DNA of 64,000 nucleotides from an uncultured Prevotellaceae bacterium (lineage in GTDB: Bacteria > Bacteroidota > Bacteroidia > Bacteroidales > Muribaculaceae), in NCBI GenBank assembly GCA_900318345.1, contig ONKD01000008.1, forward strand, positions 1 to 64,000, in the 5' to 3' direction. Shown piece after piece: positions 34,282 to 42,372 of this stretch (the first letter of the stretch is position 1; each line of letters opens with the position of its first letter). Under the pieces are notes generated by a model that was given only the letters and a program-made list of their open reading frames with translations, did no database searches and was not told where the DNA came from. Made by a program: the position numbers and the translations under genes.

Positions 34282-35004
34282 ATGATGAAGATTAGACACA
34301 TATTCACTCTGGCCATCGCTTTGACTGTGGCGGTAATGGGTTGGGCACAAGCGCCTGAACGGCCTCAGCCTGGCAAGTTTGCCATCAAGAAGGTTGACTT
34401 TGACCATGTCAAGTCGGTAATCGAGAATCCCAATAACGCTTACTATTACCCCAAGTTGATAAAAGCCTACAACAGCAACGACACCTCCCTGTCGATCGAG
34501 GCGTTTCGCAACTTCTACTACGGCTACACCTTCCAGGAAGATTACAACCCCTTCCGTGAGTCGGTCTATAGCAATGTGGTCGAGCAGCTCTACTACAAGC
34601 AGCCCCACTCGCGTGCCGAGTGTGACAGCATCGAGAAGTATGCCGAGTTGTCACTCAACGACAATATGTTTGACCTGAACCAGATGAATTTCTACATCTA
34701 TGTGCTCAAGGAGAAGAAAAAATATGCCCGCGCCGCTGTCAGGCAGTATCGTCTTGACCGCTTGATAGCCGCGATCATGTCAAGTGGAAAAGGCACCAAG
34801 GAGGAACCCTGGGTGGTCATCGCTCCCGAGCACGAGTATAACATCATCAACTTCCTGGGTTTTGTCGCTACCGACCACGAGACCCTTGACGGGGGCATCG
34901 ACTACATCAAGGTGCAGCCTGTTGCCGGCAAGTCGGCCGAGGGTTTCTACTTTGACATCTCTCGCATGATGCAAGTGGCGGCACTCAAGTTCCCGGATTA
35001 TTGA
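34282..35004 (+). CDS. Exported DUF4919 protein
   Basis: A 240-residue protein; I choose the ATG pair at 34282/34285, which gives a signal peptide MMKIRHIFTLAIALTVAVMGWAQ. A frame open 43 codons further upstream overlaps the previous gene and has no signal. The mature part matches the DUF4919 pattern seen in many Bacteroidales: YYYPKLIKAYNSNDTSLS, FRNFYYGYTFQEDYNPF, a TPR-like helical middle, then EHEYNIINFLGF and GFYFDISRMM. The role is unknown; it is periplasmic by its signal. It ends the rsh-led gene string and has a clear terminator. Confidence 0.85.
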   Translation: MMKIRHIFTLAIALTVAVMGWAQAPERPQPGKFAIKKVDFDHVKSVIENPNNAYYYPKLIKAYNSNDTSLSIEAFRNFYYGYTFQEDYNPFRESVYSNVVEQLYYKQPHSRAECDSIEKYAELSLNDNMFDLNQMNFYIYVLKEKKKYARAAVRQYRLDRLIAAIMSSGKGTKEEPWVVIAPEHEYNIINFLGFVATDHETLDGGIDYIKVQPVAGKSAEGFYFDISRMMQVAALKFPDY

Positions 35005-35038
35005 AATCAATTCATTTCTAGACACTTAACATCTTTCA

Positions 35039-35071
35039 CGATGCTCCAATCAATTGGGGCATCGATTTTTT
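35039..35071 (+). terminator. Terminator after the DUF4919 gene
   Basis: Stem CGATGCTCCAA (35039-35049) with TTGGGGCATCG (35054-35064), one G-T pair and a 4-nt loop, followed by ATTTTTTTGC. Confidence 0.9.
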
Positions 35072-35153
35072 TGCTTTTAAGTGTAGTTTTTCATGCCCTT
35101 TCAGCGTCTAAAGGTCAAAAACAACAATTAAGGACTCTTAAAACAGTATCAAA

Positions 35154-35606
35154 ATGGAAACGTTGAAAATTAGAAAAATGATAGGCGAAACAATCAGGAT
35201 TGCTGGTCTTGTCATCTGGCTACTTGGCACCGATTTTGTCTCAGGACTGCTCAAGGGTTTCTTGGGTATGGACTTAGCCCTCAATGAGATTCATTTCTTG
35301 GGCAATTCACTTTGCCATTGGGGTATAATATTGGTGATTGGTGGATATATCCTGAAAATGTACCGTAAAGGCTTGAGTAAGAAGACCAAGCTATTGGTAC
35401 TTATCCCATGCGCGCTCTACGTGCTTCTTTTTGTTTTGACATTGATTTTTCCTGTCACCAGAATGGGTTCAATATCATTAACCAATGGCGAGAATATTTT
35501 TGTTGCTCTTTTGATAATGGTGTCAATTGGTTTTTGGGGAGCTTTGTTGAGCGGTTTGTACAGAATGTTCCGCGAGGCTACTGTACTTGACAAATTGGAT
35601 AAATAA
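35154..35606 (+). CDS. Four-helix membrane protein of unknown function
   Basis: A 150-residue protein with four hydrophobic helices (about 12-34, 48-68, 78-100 and 110-135) and charged ends (METLKIRKMIGE and REATVLDKLDK). It is unrecognised; the arrangement recalls small DUF2975-like membrane proteins but no signature is certain. Codon use is more AT-rich than that of the neighbours. The next membrane protein gene starts 44 bp after the stop, so the pair is probably co-transcribed. No promoter with both boxes is evident in the 80 bp after the preceding terminator. Confidence 0.7.
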   Translation: METLKIRKMIGETIRIAGLVIWLLGTDFVSGLLKGFLGMDLALNEIHFLGNSLCHWGIILVIGGYILKMYRKGLSKKTKLLVLIPCALYVLLFVLTLIFPVTRMGSISLTNGENIFVALLIMVSIGFWGALLSGLYRMFREATVLDKLDK

Positions 35607-35649
35607 TCCACATATTAAAAGTCTTTATTCACATAAAACTCATAAGATT

Positions 35650-36069
35650 ATGATGACCGAGAGAACAAAAAGAACCTTGTATTGGTTCATGATAATTGTT
35701 GGATCGCTGATGTTTTTGGTATTCATTGGCCTAGACTTATGGGCAAGCACAACTAATCATCCCGAATTGGACGATTGGTTTAATGTGGGCATGATTTGTA
35801 GTATGGCTTTCGAAATGCTTGCAGTTAGTGTGGCACCAATTACCAAAAATGAGATCAACAACGGAGCTAAATGGACGTTTTACGGCATACTCATTCTCAC
35901 TATAGCAATGTTAATCAATATCTTTGACATCGAGAATTTCACTCCAGCTATTGTGGCAGTTCTAGCGGTGGGTGTCGCTGTGCTATTGATAGATTGCCTG
36001 TTGGCCTACAAGTGGATGCAAAAGGTAAAAGCACTGCAAAAAGAGCAGGAAGAGTTAGAAAATCAATAG
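35650..36069 (+). CDS. Four-helix membrane protein of unknown function
   Basis: A 139-residue protein starting MMTERTKRTLYWFMIIVG, with hydrophobic helices at about 10-30, 45-62, 76-95 and 98-118 and a charged coiled tail (QKVKALQKEQEELENQ). The frame extends 21 codons upstream into the previous gene's end, but the ATG used here is preceded by a purine-rich stretch. Same style and AT-rich composition as the gene before it. It is unrecognised; the pair may work together at the inner membrane. Confidence 0.7.
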   Translation: MMTERTKRTLYWFMIIVGSLMFLVFIGLDLWASTTNHPELDDWFNVGMICSMAFEMLAVSVAPITKNEINNGAKWTFYGILILTIAMLINIFDIENFTPAIVAVLAVGVAVLLIDCLLAYKWMQKVKALQKEQEELENQ

Positions 36070-36208
36070 TTAAACGGCCACTATTTAAAAAAAACAGTAT
36101 CTTTGCAGGTTGGTTAGGACACCTTATTGTGAAACCTGACAGACCCATTTGATCACTAACACAAATAAATAACTTTATAAACATTTTTTAAAACCAATTT
36201 TCAACCAC

Positions 36209-39043
36209 ATGAAGATGAAAAAAATCTTTGCTGCAATGCTGCTCGTGATGATGGCATTCAGCACCAGTGCCCTCAAGGCACAGTCAATGGGTCCCATGCC
36301 CGTTGACGACCAAGTGCGCGTCGGTAAGTTGGATTGCGGATTGACCTACTACATCCGTCACAACGACTACCCCGAGCACCGTGTGAATTTCTACATCGCC
36401 CAGCGCGTGGGCTCTATCCAGGAGGAGGAGAGCCAGCGTGGTCTTGCCCACTTCCTGGAGCACATGGCCTTCAACGGCAGTGAGCACTTCAACGGCGAGG
36501 GCAAGAGCATCATCGACTACACCCGCTCACTGGGTGTTGCCTTTGGTAAAGACTTGAATGCCTATACCAGCATTGCCGAGACCGTTTACAACATCAACGA
36601 CGTGCCCAGCACCCGCCAGAGCGCTATCGACTCTTGCTTGCTTATCCTTAAGGACTGGAGCAACGGCCTGTTGCTCACCGACGAGGAGATTGACAAGGAG
36701 CGTGGCGTGATCCATGAGGAGTGGCGCTTGCGCCGCAGCGCCCAGCAGCGCATGCTCGAGAACCAGCTCGAGAAGCTGTATCCCGGCTCGAAGTATGGCC
36801 GCCGCATGCCCATCGGTCTGATGGAGGTCGTTGACAACTTCAAGTATAACGAGCTGCGTGACTACTACCACAAGTGGTATCGTCCCGACAACCAGGCCCT
36901 GGTCATCGTGGGTGATGTTGACGTCGATCACATCGAGGCCCAGATCAAGGAGTTGTTCAAGGACTGCGTTCTTGATCCCAACGCTGCACAGGTTGTTCCT
37001 GAACCCGTTCCCGACAACGAGGAGCCCATCATCGCTATCGACAAGGACAAGGAGCAGCAGTACAGCCAGGTGATGGTGATGTTCAAGCATGAGGCTTTCC
37101 CCAAGGAGATGAAGAGTGATATGGTCTATCTGGTAATGGACTATGCCACTAGCATGATGTGCGATATGCTTAACGCTCGTCTTTCTGAGAAGGCTCAGGA
37201 GCCCGATTGCCCCTACCTGCAAGCAATGGTTATGGATGGTGGTTACCTGCTGTCTAACGACCCCGAGGCTTTGACGCTGGTTGTTATGCCCAAGGAAGGC
37301 CAAATCGAGGCAGCCACCCAGGCCGTCATCACCGAGGCCATGCGTGCTGCTAAGCACGGTTTCACTGGCACCGAGTATGTTCGCGCCAAGGATGACTACA
37401 TGAGCGGTCTTGAGAAGCAGTACAACGAGCGCAACAAGATTTCTAATGCCCGTCTTGCCGCTCAGTACTACCGCAACTACCTCGACAACGAGCCCATGCC
37501 CTCAATCGAGCAGGAATACCAGATCATGAGCATGATCGCTCCCCAAATCCCTGTTGATATCGTTAACCAGATGTTGCCCGAGTTGATTACCACCGACGGT
37601 AAGAACCTCGTGGTCGTTAACTTCAACCAGGAGAAGGACGGTGCCGTTTATCCCACTCCCGAGGGTCTGAAGTCTGCTGTTGACGCTGGTATCAATGCCA
37701 CCGTCGAGGCCTATGTGGACAACGTGAAGCAGGAGCCCCTCATCAGCAAGATGCCCAAGAAGGGTAAAATCAAAAAGGAGACTTACAACAGCCAGTTTGA
37801 CTACAAGGAGCTTGAGCTGAGCAACGGTGCCCGCGTCATCCTCAAGAAGACTGACTTCAAGGAAGACGAGATCATCATGGCTGCCCGTGCACGCGGTGGT
37901 AACTCACTCTATGGCGAGGCTGATTGGGCCAATACCGGTCTGGTAAGCATTGCATCGATGACCAGTGGTCTGGGCGAGTTCTCGAACAAGGAGCTCGAGA
38001 AGGCCCTGGCCGGTAAGCAGGTAGGCGTCAACTACAGCATGAACGAATATACCGACGTGGTTAGCGGTCACTCAACTGTTAAGGATCTCGAGACCATGTT
38101 CCAGCTCGTTTACCTCAACTTCACCAACGTCCGCAAGGATGAGAAGAACTACAACCAGTTCATGGGTCAGGTTGAGACCATGCTCAAGAACCAGAGCCTG
38201 CAGCCCGAGTCGGTATTCAACGATTCAGTAGAGTACACCCTGGGTAACCACAACTGGCGCAGCAAGCCCTTCCATGTAGAGGACTTGAAGCAAGTGAACT
38301 ATGACCGCCAGCTGCAAATCATCAAGGAGCGCACCGCCAACGCTGCCAACTACACCTTCTTCTTCGTTGGTTCGTTTGACGAGGCTGTCATCCGTCCGCT
38401 CATCGAGCAGTACATCGCTTCGCTGCCCGGCAAGAAGGGTAAGCTCTCTAACTGGGAGAATGTTGACACCCACCCCGTGGGCCAGACCATCAACCACTTC
38501 AACCACAAGAGCGAGACCCCCAAGGCCATTGCACGCATCTACTGGTATGATGACAAGACTCCTTATAGCCTCGAGAACAGCATCAAGTCTGAGATGCTGG
38601 GTCAGGTGCTGAGCAAGATTTATCTGCAGAAGATCCGTGAGGACGAAAGCGCTGCTTACTCGGCAGGTGCTTACGGCTACAGCACGCTCAACGGCGACAA
38701 GCCCTTCACCGCTGTGATGGCTTCTTGTCCGATGAAGCCCGAGAAGGCCGACGTTGCCCTCAAGATCATGAACGAGGAGATCATGACTGCTTGCCAGACC
38801 ATCGATGCTACCACCTTGAAGGAGATCAAGGAGCTCATGATTAAGGACCACACCACCGAGCTCAAGGAGAACAACTACTGGTTGCAGACCATCATGTTCT
38901 ACGTGGGCCGTGGCCTCGACGATCACACTGCCTATGAGCAGATCGTCAATGCCCAGACTCCCGAGACCATCGCCGCCTTCGCCCGCCAGCTCCTGGCTGC
39001 TGGCAACAAGGTAGAGGTTGTCATGCTTCCTGCTGAGGAGTAA
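36209..39043 (+). CDS. M16 (pitrilysin/insulinase) family zinc peptidase, exported
   Basis: A 944-residue peptidase made of two M16 halves. The signal peptide is MKMKKIFAAMLLVMMAFSTSALKAQ. The first half has the inverted zinc motif H81-F-L-E84-H85 and the downstream glutamate region EERGVIHEEW-like (KERGVIHEEWRL), so it is catalytic. The second half, from about residue 510, lacks HxxEH, as usual for the inactive partner domain that closes the chamber. It is probably periplasmic and degrades peptides or short proteins. Codon use is strongly biased, suggesting high expression. A -7 box TATCTTTG at 36099-36106 lies 103 nt upstream, and a terminator follows. Confidence 0.95.
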   Translation: MKMKKIFAAMLLVMMAFSTSALKAQSMGPMPVDDQVRVGKLDCGLTYYIRHNDYPEHRVNFYIAQRVGSIQEEESQRGLAHFLEHMAFNGSEHFNGEGKSIIDYTRSLGVAFGKDLNAYTSIAETVYNINDVPSTRQSAIDSCLLILKDWSNGLLLTDEEIDKERGVIHEEWRLRRSAQQRMLENQLEKLYPGSKYGRRMPIGLMEVVDNFKYNELRDYYHKWYRPDNQALVIVGDVDVDHIEAQIKELFKDCVLDPNAAQVVPEPVPDNEEPIIAIDKDKEQQYSQVMVMFKHEAFPKEMKSDMVYLVMDYATSMMCDMLNARLSEKAQEPDCPYLQAMVMDGGYLLSNDPEALTLVVMPKEGQIEAATQAVITEAMRAAKHGFTGTEYVRAKDDYMSGLEKQYNERNKISNARLAAQYYRNYLDNEPMPSIEQEYQIMSMIAPQIPVDIVNQMLPELITTDGKNLVVVNFNQEKDGAVYPTPEGLKSAVDAGINATVEAYVDNVKQEPLISKMPKKGKIKKETYNSQFDYKELELSNGARVILKKTDFKEDEIIMAARARGGNSLYGEADWANTGLVSIASMTSGLGEFSNKELEKALAGKQVGVNYSMNEYTDVVSGHSTVKDLETMFQLVYLNFTNVRKDEKNYNQFMGQVETMLKNQSLQPESVFNDSVEYTLGNHNWRSKPFHVEDLKQVNYDRQLQIIKERTANAANYTFFFVGSFDEAVIRPLIEQYIASLPGKKGKLSNWENVDTHPVGQTINHFNHKSETPKAIARIYWYDDKTPYSLENSIKSEMLGQVLSKIYLQKIREDESAAYSAGAYGYSTLNGDKPFTAVMASCPMKPEKADVALKIMNEEIMTACQTIDATTLKEIKELMIKDHTTELKENNYWLQTIMFYVGRGLDDHTAYEQIVNAQTPETIAAFARQLLAAGNKVEVVMLPAEE

Positions 39044-39061
39044 TCCAAACTGAAATTAACT

Positions 39062-39100
39062 GAAATTAGCTCTGTAGGTTTTCTACAGGGCTAATTTCTT
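39062..39100 (+). terminator. Terminator of the M16 peptidase gene
   Basis: Long stem GAAATTAGC-T-CTGTAG with CTACAG-G-GCTAATTTC (39062-39098), a GTTTT-type loop, and T residues at its end; 18 bp after the stop. Confidence 0.85.
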
Positions 39101-39190
39101 ACATTTACCGCATCCAGATTGCCCGGCAAATCCCGTCAATCTCAAGAAAAAGCATTATCTTTGCAGTTTGAAATCAACTAAAGTAATATA

Positions 39191-39571
39191 ATGGATACAA
39201 CCAGACAACAAAAGATCAGCCGACTGGTGCAAAAGGAACTGAGCGAAATCTTCCGTCGCGAGACCGCTAAGACGCGCGGCACCCTCGTGAGCGTGAGCAG
39301 CGTGCGCGTCTCGCCCGACTTGAGCGTGGCCAACGTGCGATTGAGCATTTTCCCCAGCGAGAATGCGGCCGCCATCATGGAGAGCATCAACGCTAGCGAG
39401 AAGAGCATCCGTTATGAACTCGCTCAGCAGGTGCGCTATCAGTTGCGCCGCTGCCCCGAGTTGAAGTTCCACATCGATGACTCGCTCGATTATATCGACC
39501 ACATCGACGAGCTTCTCTCAAAGGACAAGCCCAACCCCGAAGAGAACAACGAAACAACCAAACAACAATAA
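39191..39571 (+). CDS. rbfA: Ribosome-binding factor A
   Basis: A 126-residue KH-like protein that binds the 30S subunit and helps 16S rRNA maturation and cold growth. The family pattern is clear: RQQKISRLVQKELSEIFRRE at the start, VSSVRVSPDLSVANVRLSIF in the middle, and RYELAQQVRYQLRRCPELKF-HIDDSLDY at the end. The tail after residue 110 is a low-complexity stretch of Asn, Glu, Thr and Gln (PNPEENNETTKQQ), coded by the left arm of an inverted repeat. A -7 box TATCTTTG at 39156-39163 lies 27 nt upstream. The order rbfA then LolC/E-type permease is common in Bacteroidetes. Confidence 0.95.
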   Translation: MDTTRQQKISRLVQKELSEIFRRETAKTRGTLVSVSSVRVSPDLSVANVRLSIFPSENAAAIMESINASEKSIRYELAQQVRYQLRRCPELKFHIDDSLDYIDHIDELLSKDKPNPEENNETTKQQ

Positions 39572-39647
39572 CAACACTGAAACAACCCAAACAACATTTT
39601 TTTTAAAACGATTTGTTCAAGTTGTTTCTTGTTGTTCAAGTTGTTTG
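39559..39647 (+). repeat. Long imperfect inverted repeat after rbfA
   Basis: The left arm (39559-39592), built of CAAACAAC/GAAACAAC words, is complementary over most of its length to the right arm (39615-39647), built of GTTGTTT words; about 22 bases lie between. The left arm overlaps the last codons of rbfA. It may terminate or stabilise the rbfA transcript. Its word-repeat style resembles the arms around the GxxExxY gene at 41856 and 42336. Confidence 0.6.
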
Positions 39648-39681
39648 AAAAAAAAGGATTTGTTTGATTCATTCCGTAGTT

Positions 39682-40923
39682 ATGAGTCTCCCGCTGAAAA
39701 TAGCGTGCCGCTACCTGGTGTCCAAGAAAGGCCATCAGGCCGTTAACATCATCTCCATCATTGCCGTGTGTGGCGTGGTGGTCTCGACAGCAGCGCTCAT
39801 CTGTGTGCTGAGTGTCTTCAACGGTTTCAGGGGGCTTATCATGGGCAAGCTGGCCATGCTCGACCCTCAGGTAGCCATCACGGCAACCCTGGGCAAGACC
39901 ATCAACGATGCCGATAGCGTCATTGATGTGGTGAGCCACATTCAAGGCGTGGAACGTGTCGTGCCTGTTATTGAGGACCAGGCGCTCGCCGTCTATGACC
40001 AGTTGCAGATGCCCGTGCGTCTCAAGGGTGTCCCCGACGACTATAACACCACTAACGCCATGGATTCGGTCATCGTTGACGGCAAGTGGAAACTGCGCGA
40101 CCAGGTGTCGCAGTTTGCCGTCGTGGGCGCTGGACCGGCGGTCAGGCTGTGTGTCAGGCCTGAGTTCCTGGGCATGGTTCACCTGTATGCTCCACAGCGG
40201 CAAGGACGTGTCAACATCGCTAACCCGATGGGGGCTTTCAGGCAGGACTCCCTGTTTGTGTCGGCCATTTTCCAGTTGCAGCAAAATAGCTATGATGCCG
40301 ACCTCATCTATGTGCCCCTGGACATGGCGCGAACCCTATTTGATTATGACACCCAGGCTACCCAAATCGAGGTGAAACTCGCGCCTGGCGCTAGCGAGAG
40401 CGATGTGATGCGCGACATCTCGGGTGCACTGGGAAGCGCTTACCAGGTCAAGAACCGCCTCATGCAGCAGAGCGAGGCCTATCGCTTGGTCAATATCGAG
40501 AAATGGATGGCGTTTCTGTTGCTGGCCTTTATCCTGGTCATCGCCACGTTTAATGTCATCAGCACCCTGTCACTGCTCATTATCGAGAAGGACGACAGCA
40601 TTGCCACGTTGCGCGCCCTGGGTGCCCATGACCGCCAAATTTCCCGCATTTTTGTCCTGCAAGGTTGGCTCATCACCCTCGTTGGTGCGGTGACGGGTGT
40701 GGTTATCGGCCTCATCCTGTGCCTGTGCCAGTATCATTTCGGGTGGTTGCGGCTGAGCGGCGACCCGGCTAACATGATTGTTAGCGCCTATCCCGTCGAG
40801 GTGCAGTGGACCGATGTGCTCGTCACACTAGCCCTCGTTGCTGTTGTCGGCCTGTTGACCAGCATGGTCACCGCCCTCATCATGCGCCACCGCCTGAAAT
40901 CCAATTCAAAACAAAGTAACTAA
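39682..40923 (+). CDS. LolC/LolE-family lipoprotein-releasing ABC permease
   Basis: A 413-residue inner-membrane permease of the FtsX/MacB type. It starts MSLPLKIACRYLVSKKGHQAVNIISIIAVCGVVVSTAAL, the usual first helix and LolCE box. A periplasmic domain spans about 45-265, and three helices follow at about 273-295, 325-350 and 370-400. The ATP-binding partner (LolD) is not in the neighbourhood and must be elsewhere. LolCDE pulls mature lipoproteins out of the inner membrane; Bacteroidota carry several such permeases, so the exact role is inferred. The upstream TTG start is possible but adds only six residues. Confidence 0.88.
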   Translation: MSLPLKIACRYLVSKKGHQAVNIISIIAVCGVVVSTAALICVLSVFNGFRGLIMGKLAMLDPQVAITATLGKTINDADSVIDVVSHIQGVERVVPVIEDQALAVYDQLQMPVRLKGVPDDYNTTNAMDSVIVDGKWKLRDQVSQFAVVGAGPAVRLCVRPEFLGMVHLYAPQRQGRVNIANPMGAFRQDSLFVSAIFQLQQNSYDADLIYVPLDMARTLFDYDTQATQIEVKLAPGASESDVMRDISGALGSAYQVKNRLMQQSEAYRLVNIEKWMAFLLLAFILVIATFNVISTLSLLIIEKDDSIATLRALGAHDRQISRIFVLQGWLITLVGAVTGVVIGLILCLCQYHFGWLRLSGDPANMIVSAYPVEVQWTDVLVTLALVAVVGLLTSMVTALIMRHRLKSNSKQSN

Positions 40924-40973
40924 CGACTAATAACTAGTGCTAGCGACTACTAGCGACTAAACGACTAAACAAT

Positions 40974-41435
40974 ATGCTTACCATCAATTCTTACGAAGAA
41001 TTTGCCTCCCATCTGGGAGAGGAACTCGGTGCCAGCGAATGGCTTACCGTGGATCAAGATCGTATCAACATGTTTGCCGACGCAACACTCGACCATCAGT
41101 GGATTCACGTGGATGTGGAGCGCGCTAAGGCCGAGAGTGCCTATCACAACACCATAGCCCATGGTTACCTCACCATGTCGCTCATCCCTCACCTGTGGAA
41201 CCAGATCATCGAGGTGAACAATCTGGAAATGCAGGTCAACTATGGCATGGACAAGATGCGCTTTGGCCAACCCGTCATCACAGGCAGCCGTGTGCGCCTC
41301 GTGACCAAGTTGCACAACATTGCCGACTTGCGCGGCATCTGCAAGGCCGAGATTGACTTCAAGATGGAGATCGAGGGTCAACGCAAGCCCGCTCTACAAG
41401 GCATCGCCTCGTTCCTCTACTACTTCAAGAAATGA
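40974..41435 (+). CDS. MaoC-family (R)-hydratase
   Basis: A 153-residue hot-dog-fold protein. The hydratase 2 motif region reads FADATLDHQWIHVDVERA followed by AHGYLTMSL, containing the Asp and His of the (R)-specific enoyl-CoA hydratase site. Single-domain length is normal. It probably hydrates a trans-2-enoyl-CoA or a related thioester; the substrate is not evident. The stop overlaps the aroQ start by four bases (ATGA at 41432), so the two are translated together although their pathways differ. Confidence 0.9.
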   Translation: MLTINSYEEFASHLGEELGASEWLTVDQDRINMFADATLDHQWIHVDVERAKAESAYHNTIAHGYLTMSLIPHLWNQIIEVNNLEMQVNYGMDKMRFGQPVITGSRVRLVTKLHNIADLRGICKAEIDFKMEIEGQRKPALQGIASFLYYFKK

Positions 41436-41848
41436 CCATCCACATCATCAACGGCCCCAACTTGAACCTCGTGGGCAAACGTGAGCCCGAGGTTTATGGC
41501 AACCGCTCGCTCGACCAGTATCTGCAGGAGTTGGCCGACCAGTTCCCGCAGCACACGATCGATGTGTATCAAAGCAACATCGAGGGTGAGATTGTCGACC
41601 GCCTTCAGGCCGTGGGCTTTGACGACTGCGGCATCGTGCTCAACGCTGGCGGCTACACCCACACCTCGGTTGCCATCGCCGACGCTGTCGCTGCCATCAC
41701 CGCTCCCGTCATCGAGGTCCACATCAGCAACATCTACGCGCGCGAGCCTTTCCGTCACAAGTCCCTCTTGTCTCCCGTCTGCAAGGGCATCATCGCCGGC
41801 TTCGGCCTCGACAGCTACCGCCTCGCCCTCCTTTCCCTCCTCCTTTGA
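41432..41848 (+). CDS. aroQ: Type II 3-dehydroquinate dehydratase
   Basis: A 138-residue enzyme of the shikimate pathway that removes water from 3-dehydroquinate. The start MTIHIINGPNLNLVGKREPEVYG contains the conserved Asn-Leu-Asn and the catalytic tyrosine of the flexible loop (VYG). The NAGGYTHTSVAIADA block and the EVHISNIYAREPFRH block carry the active-site Asn and His residues. It forms dodecamers in other bacteria. It is coupled to the MaoC gene by a 4-bp overlap. The GxxExxY insertion begins a few bases after its stop. Confidence 0.96.
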   Translation: MTIHIINGPNLNLVGKREPEVYGNRSLDQYLQELADQFPQHTIDVYQSNIEGEIVDRLQAVGFDDCGIVLNAGGYTHTSVAIADAVAAITAPVIEVHISNIYAREPFRHKSLLSPVCKGIIAGFGLDSYRLALLSLLL

Positions 41849-41855
41849 TCAATAT

Positions 41856-41877
41856 TAGAAGACAAGAAAGACAAGAA
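41856..41877 (+). repeat. Left 22-bp inverted repeat around the GxxExxY gene
   Basis: TAGAAGACAAGAAAGACAAGAA, cut here into its two halves TAGAAGACAAG and AAAGACAAGAA, is the exact reverse complement of 42336-42357. After two mismatches the pairing resumes for four more bases inward. It starts 8 bp after the aroQ stop. Confidence 0.85.
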
Positions 41878-41888
41878 AAACAATTCTT

Positions 41889-42326
41889 ATGATTAATTTA
41901 AAAGAGGCCATACAACATGTATATGATATAGTCGGGGCAATCTATGAAGTTCACAAAGAACTTGGAGCTGGATTGAATGAATATTGCTACCAAGAAGGAT
42001 TTCAGATGCAGCTTGAGGAGCAAGCTATACCTTATGTTAGAGAGATGAGTTTCCATCCCTCATATCATGGTAAACTAATGCAAGCCCAATATCGCATTGA
42101 TTTCTTATGTAAAAGCGATGTCATTGTGGAGTGTAAAGCTGTCGATGATCTGAATAGCAACATGCGATCTCAGTTGTACAACTATATGCGGCTGCTAAAG
42201 CATTCGTGTGGAATTATAGTCAATTTTGGGTCAAAAACAGCCAAAGTAGAAAGGTATTTTTATGATAAGCAAACCAATGAGATTCTGTCTTATGATGGTC
42301 AAGTTATTCACCGCTATCGTAAATAA
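41889..42326 (+). CDS. GxxExxY protein (PDDEXK_3 fold)
   Basis: A 145-residue protein of the GxxExxY family, named for the signature seen here as GLNEYCY at residues 34-40. It has a PD-(D/E)xK-like core: YRIDFLCKSDVIVECKA gives the Asp, Glu and Lys of a nuclease-type site around residues 75-92. The function of the family is unknown; a nuclease role is inferred from the fold. The gene is much more AT-rich than aroQ and the methyltransferase gene around it. It is enclosed by perfect 22-bp inverted repeats, which marks it as a later insertion. Confidence 0.9.
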   Translation: MINLKEAIQHVYDIVGAIYEVHKELGAGLNEYCYQEGFQMQLEEQAIPYVREMSFHPSYHGKLMQAQYRIDFLCKSDVIVECKAVDDLNSNMRSQLYNYMRLLKHSCGIIVNFGSKTAKVERYFYDKQTNEILSYDGQVIHRYRK

Positions 42327-42335
42327 TTTTTGTCC

Positions 42336-42357
42336 TTCTTGTCTTTCTTGTCTTCTA
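42336..42357 (+). repeat. Right 22-bp inverted repeat around the GxxExxY gene
   Basis: Exact reverse complement of 41856-41877; begins 9 bp after the GxxExxY stop and ends 15 bp before the methyltransferase start. In RNA the two arms would close a stem enclosing the whole coding region. Confidence 0.85.
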
Positions 42358-42372
42358 AAAATAGTGTGAGAT

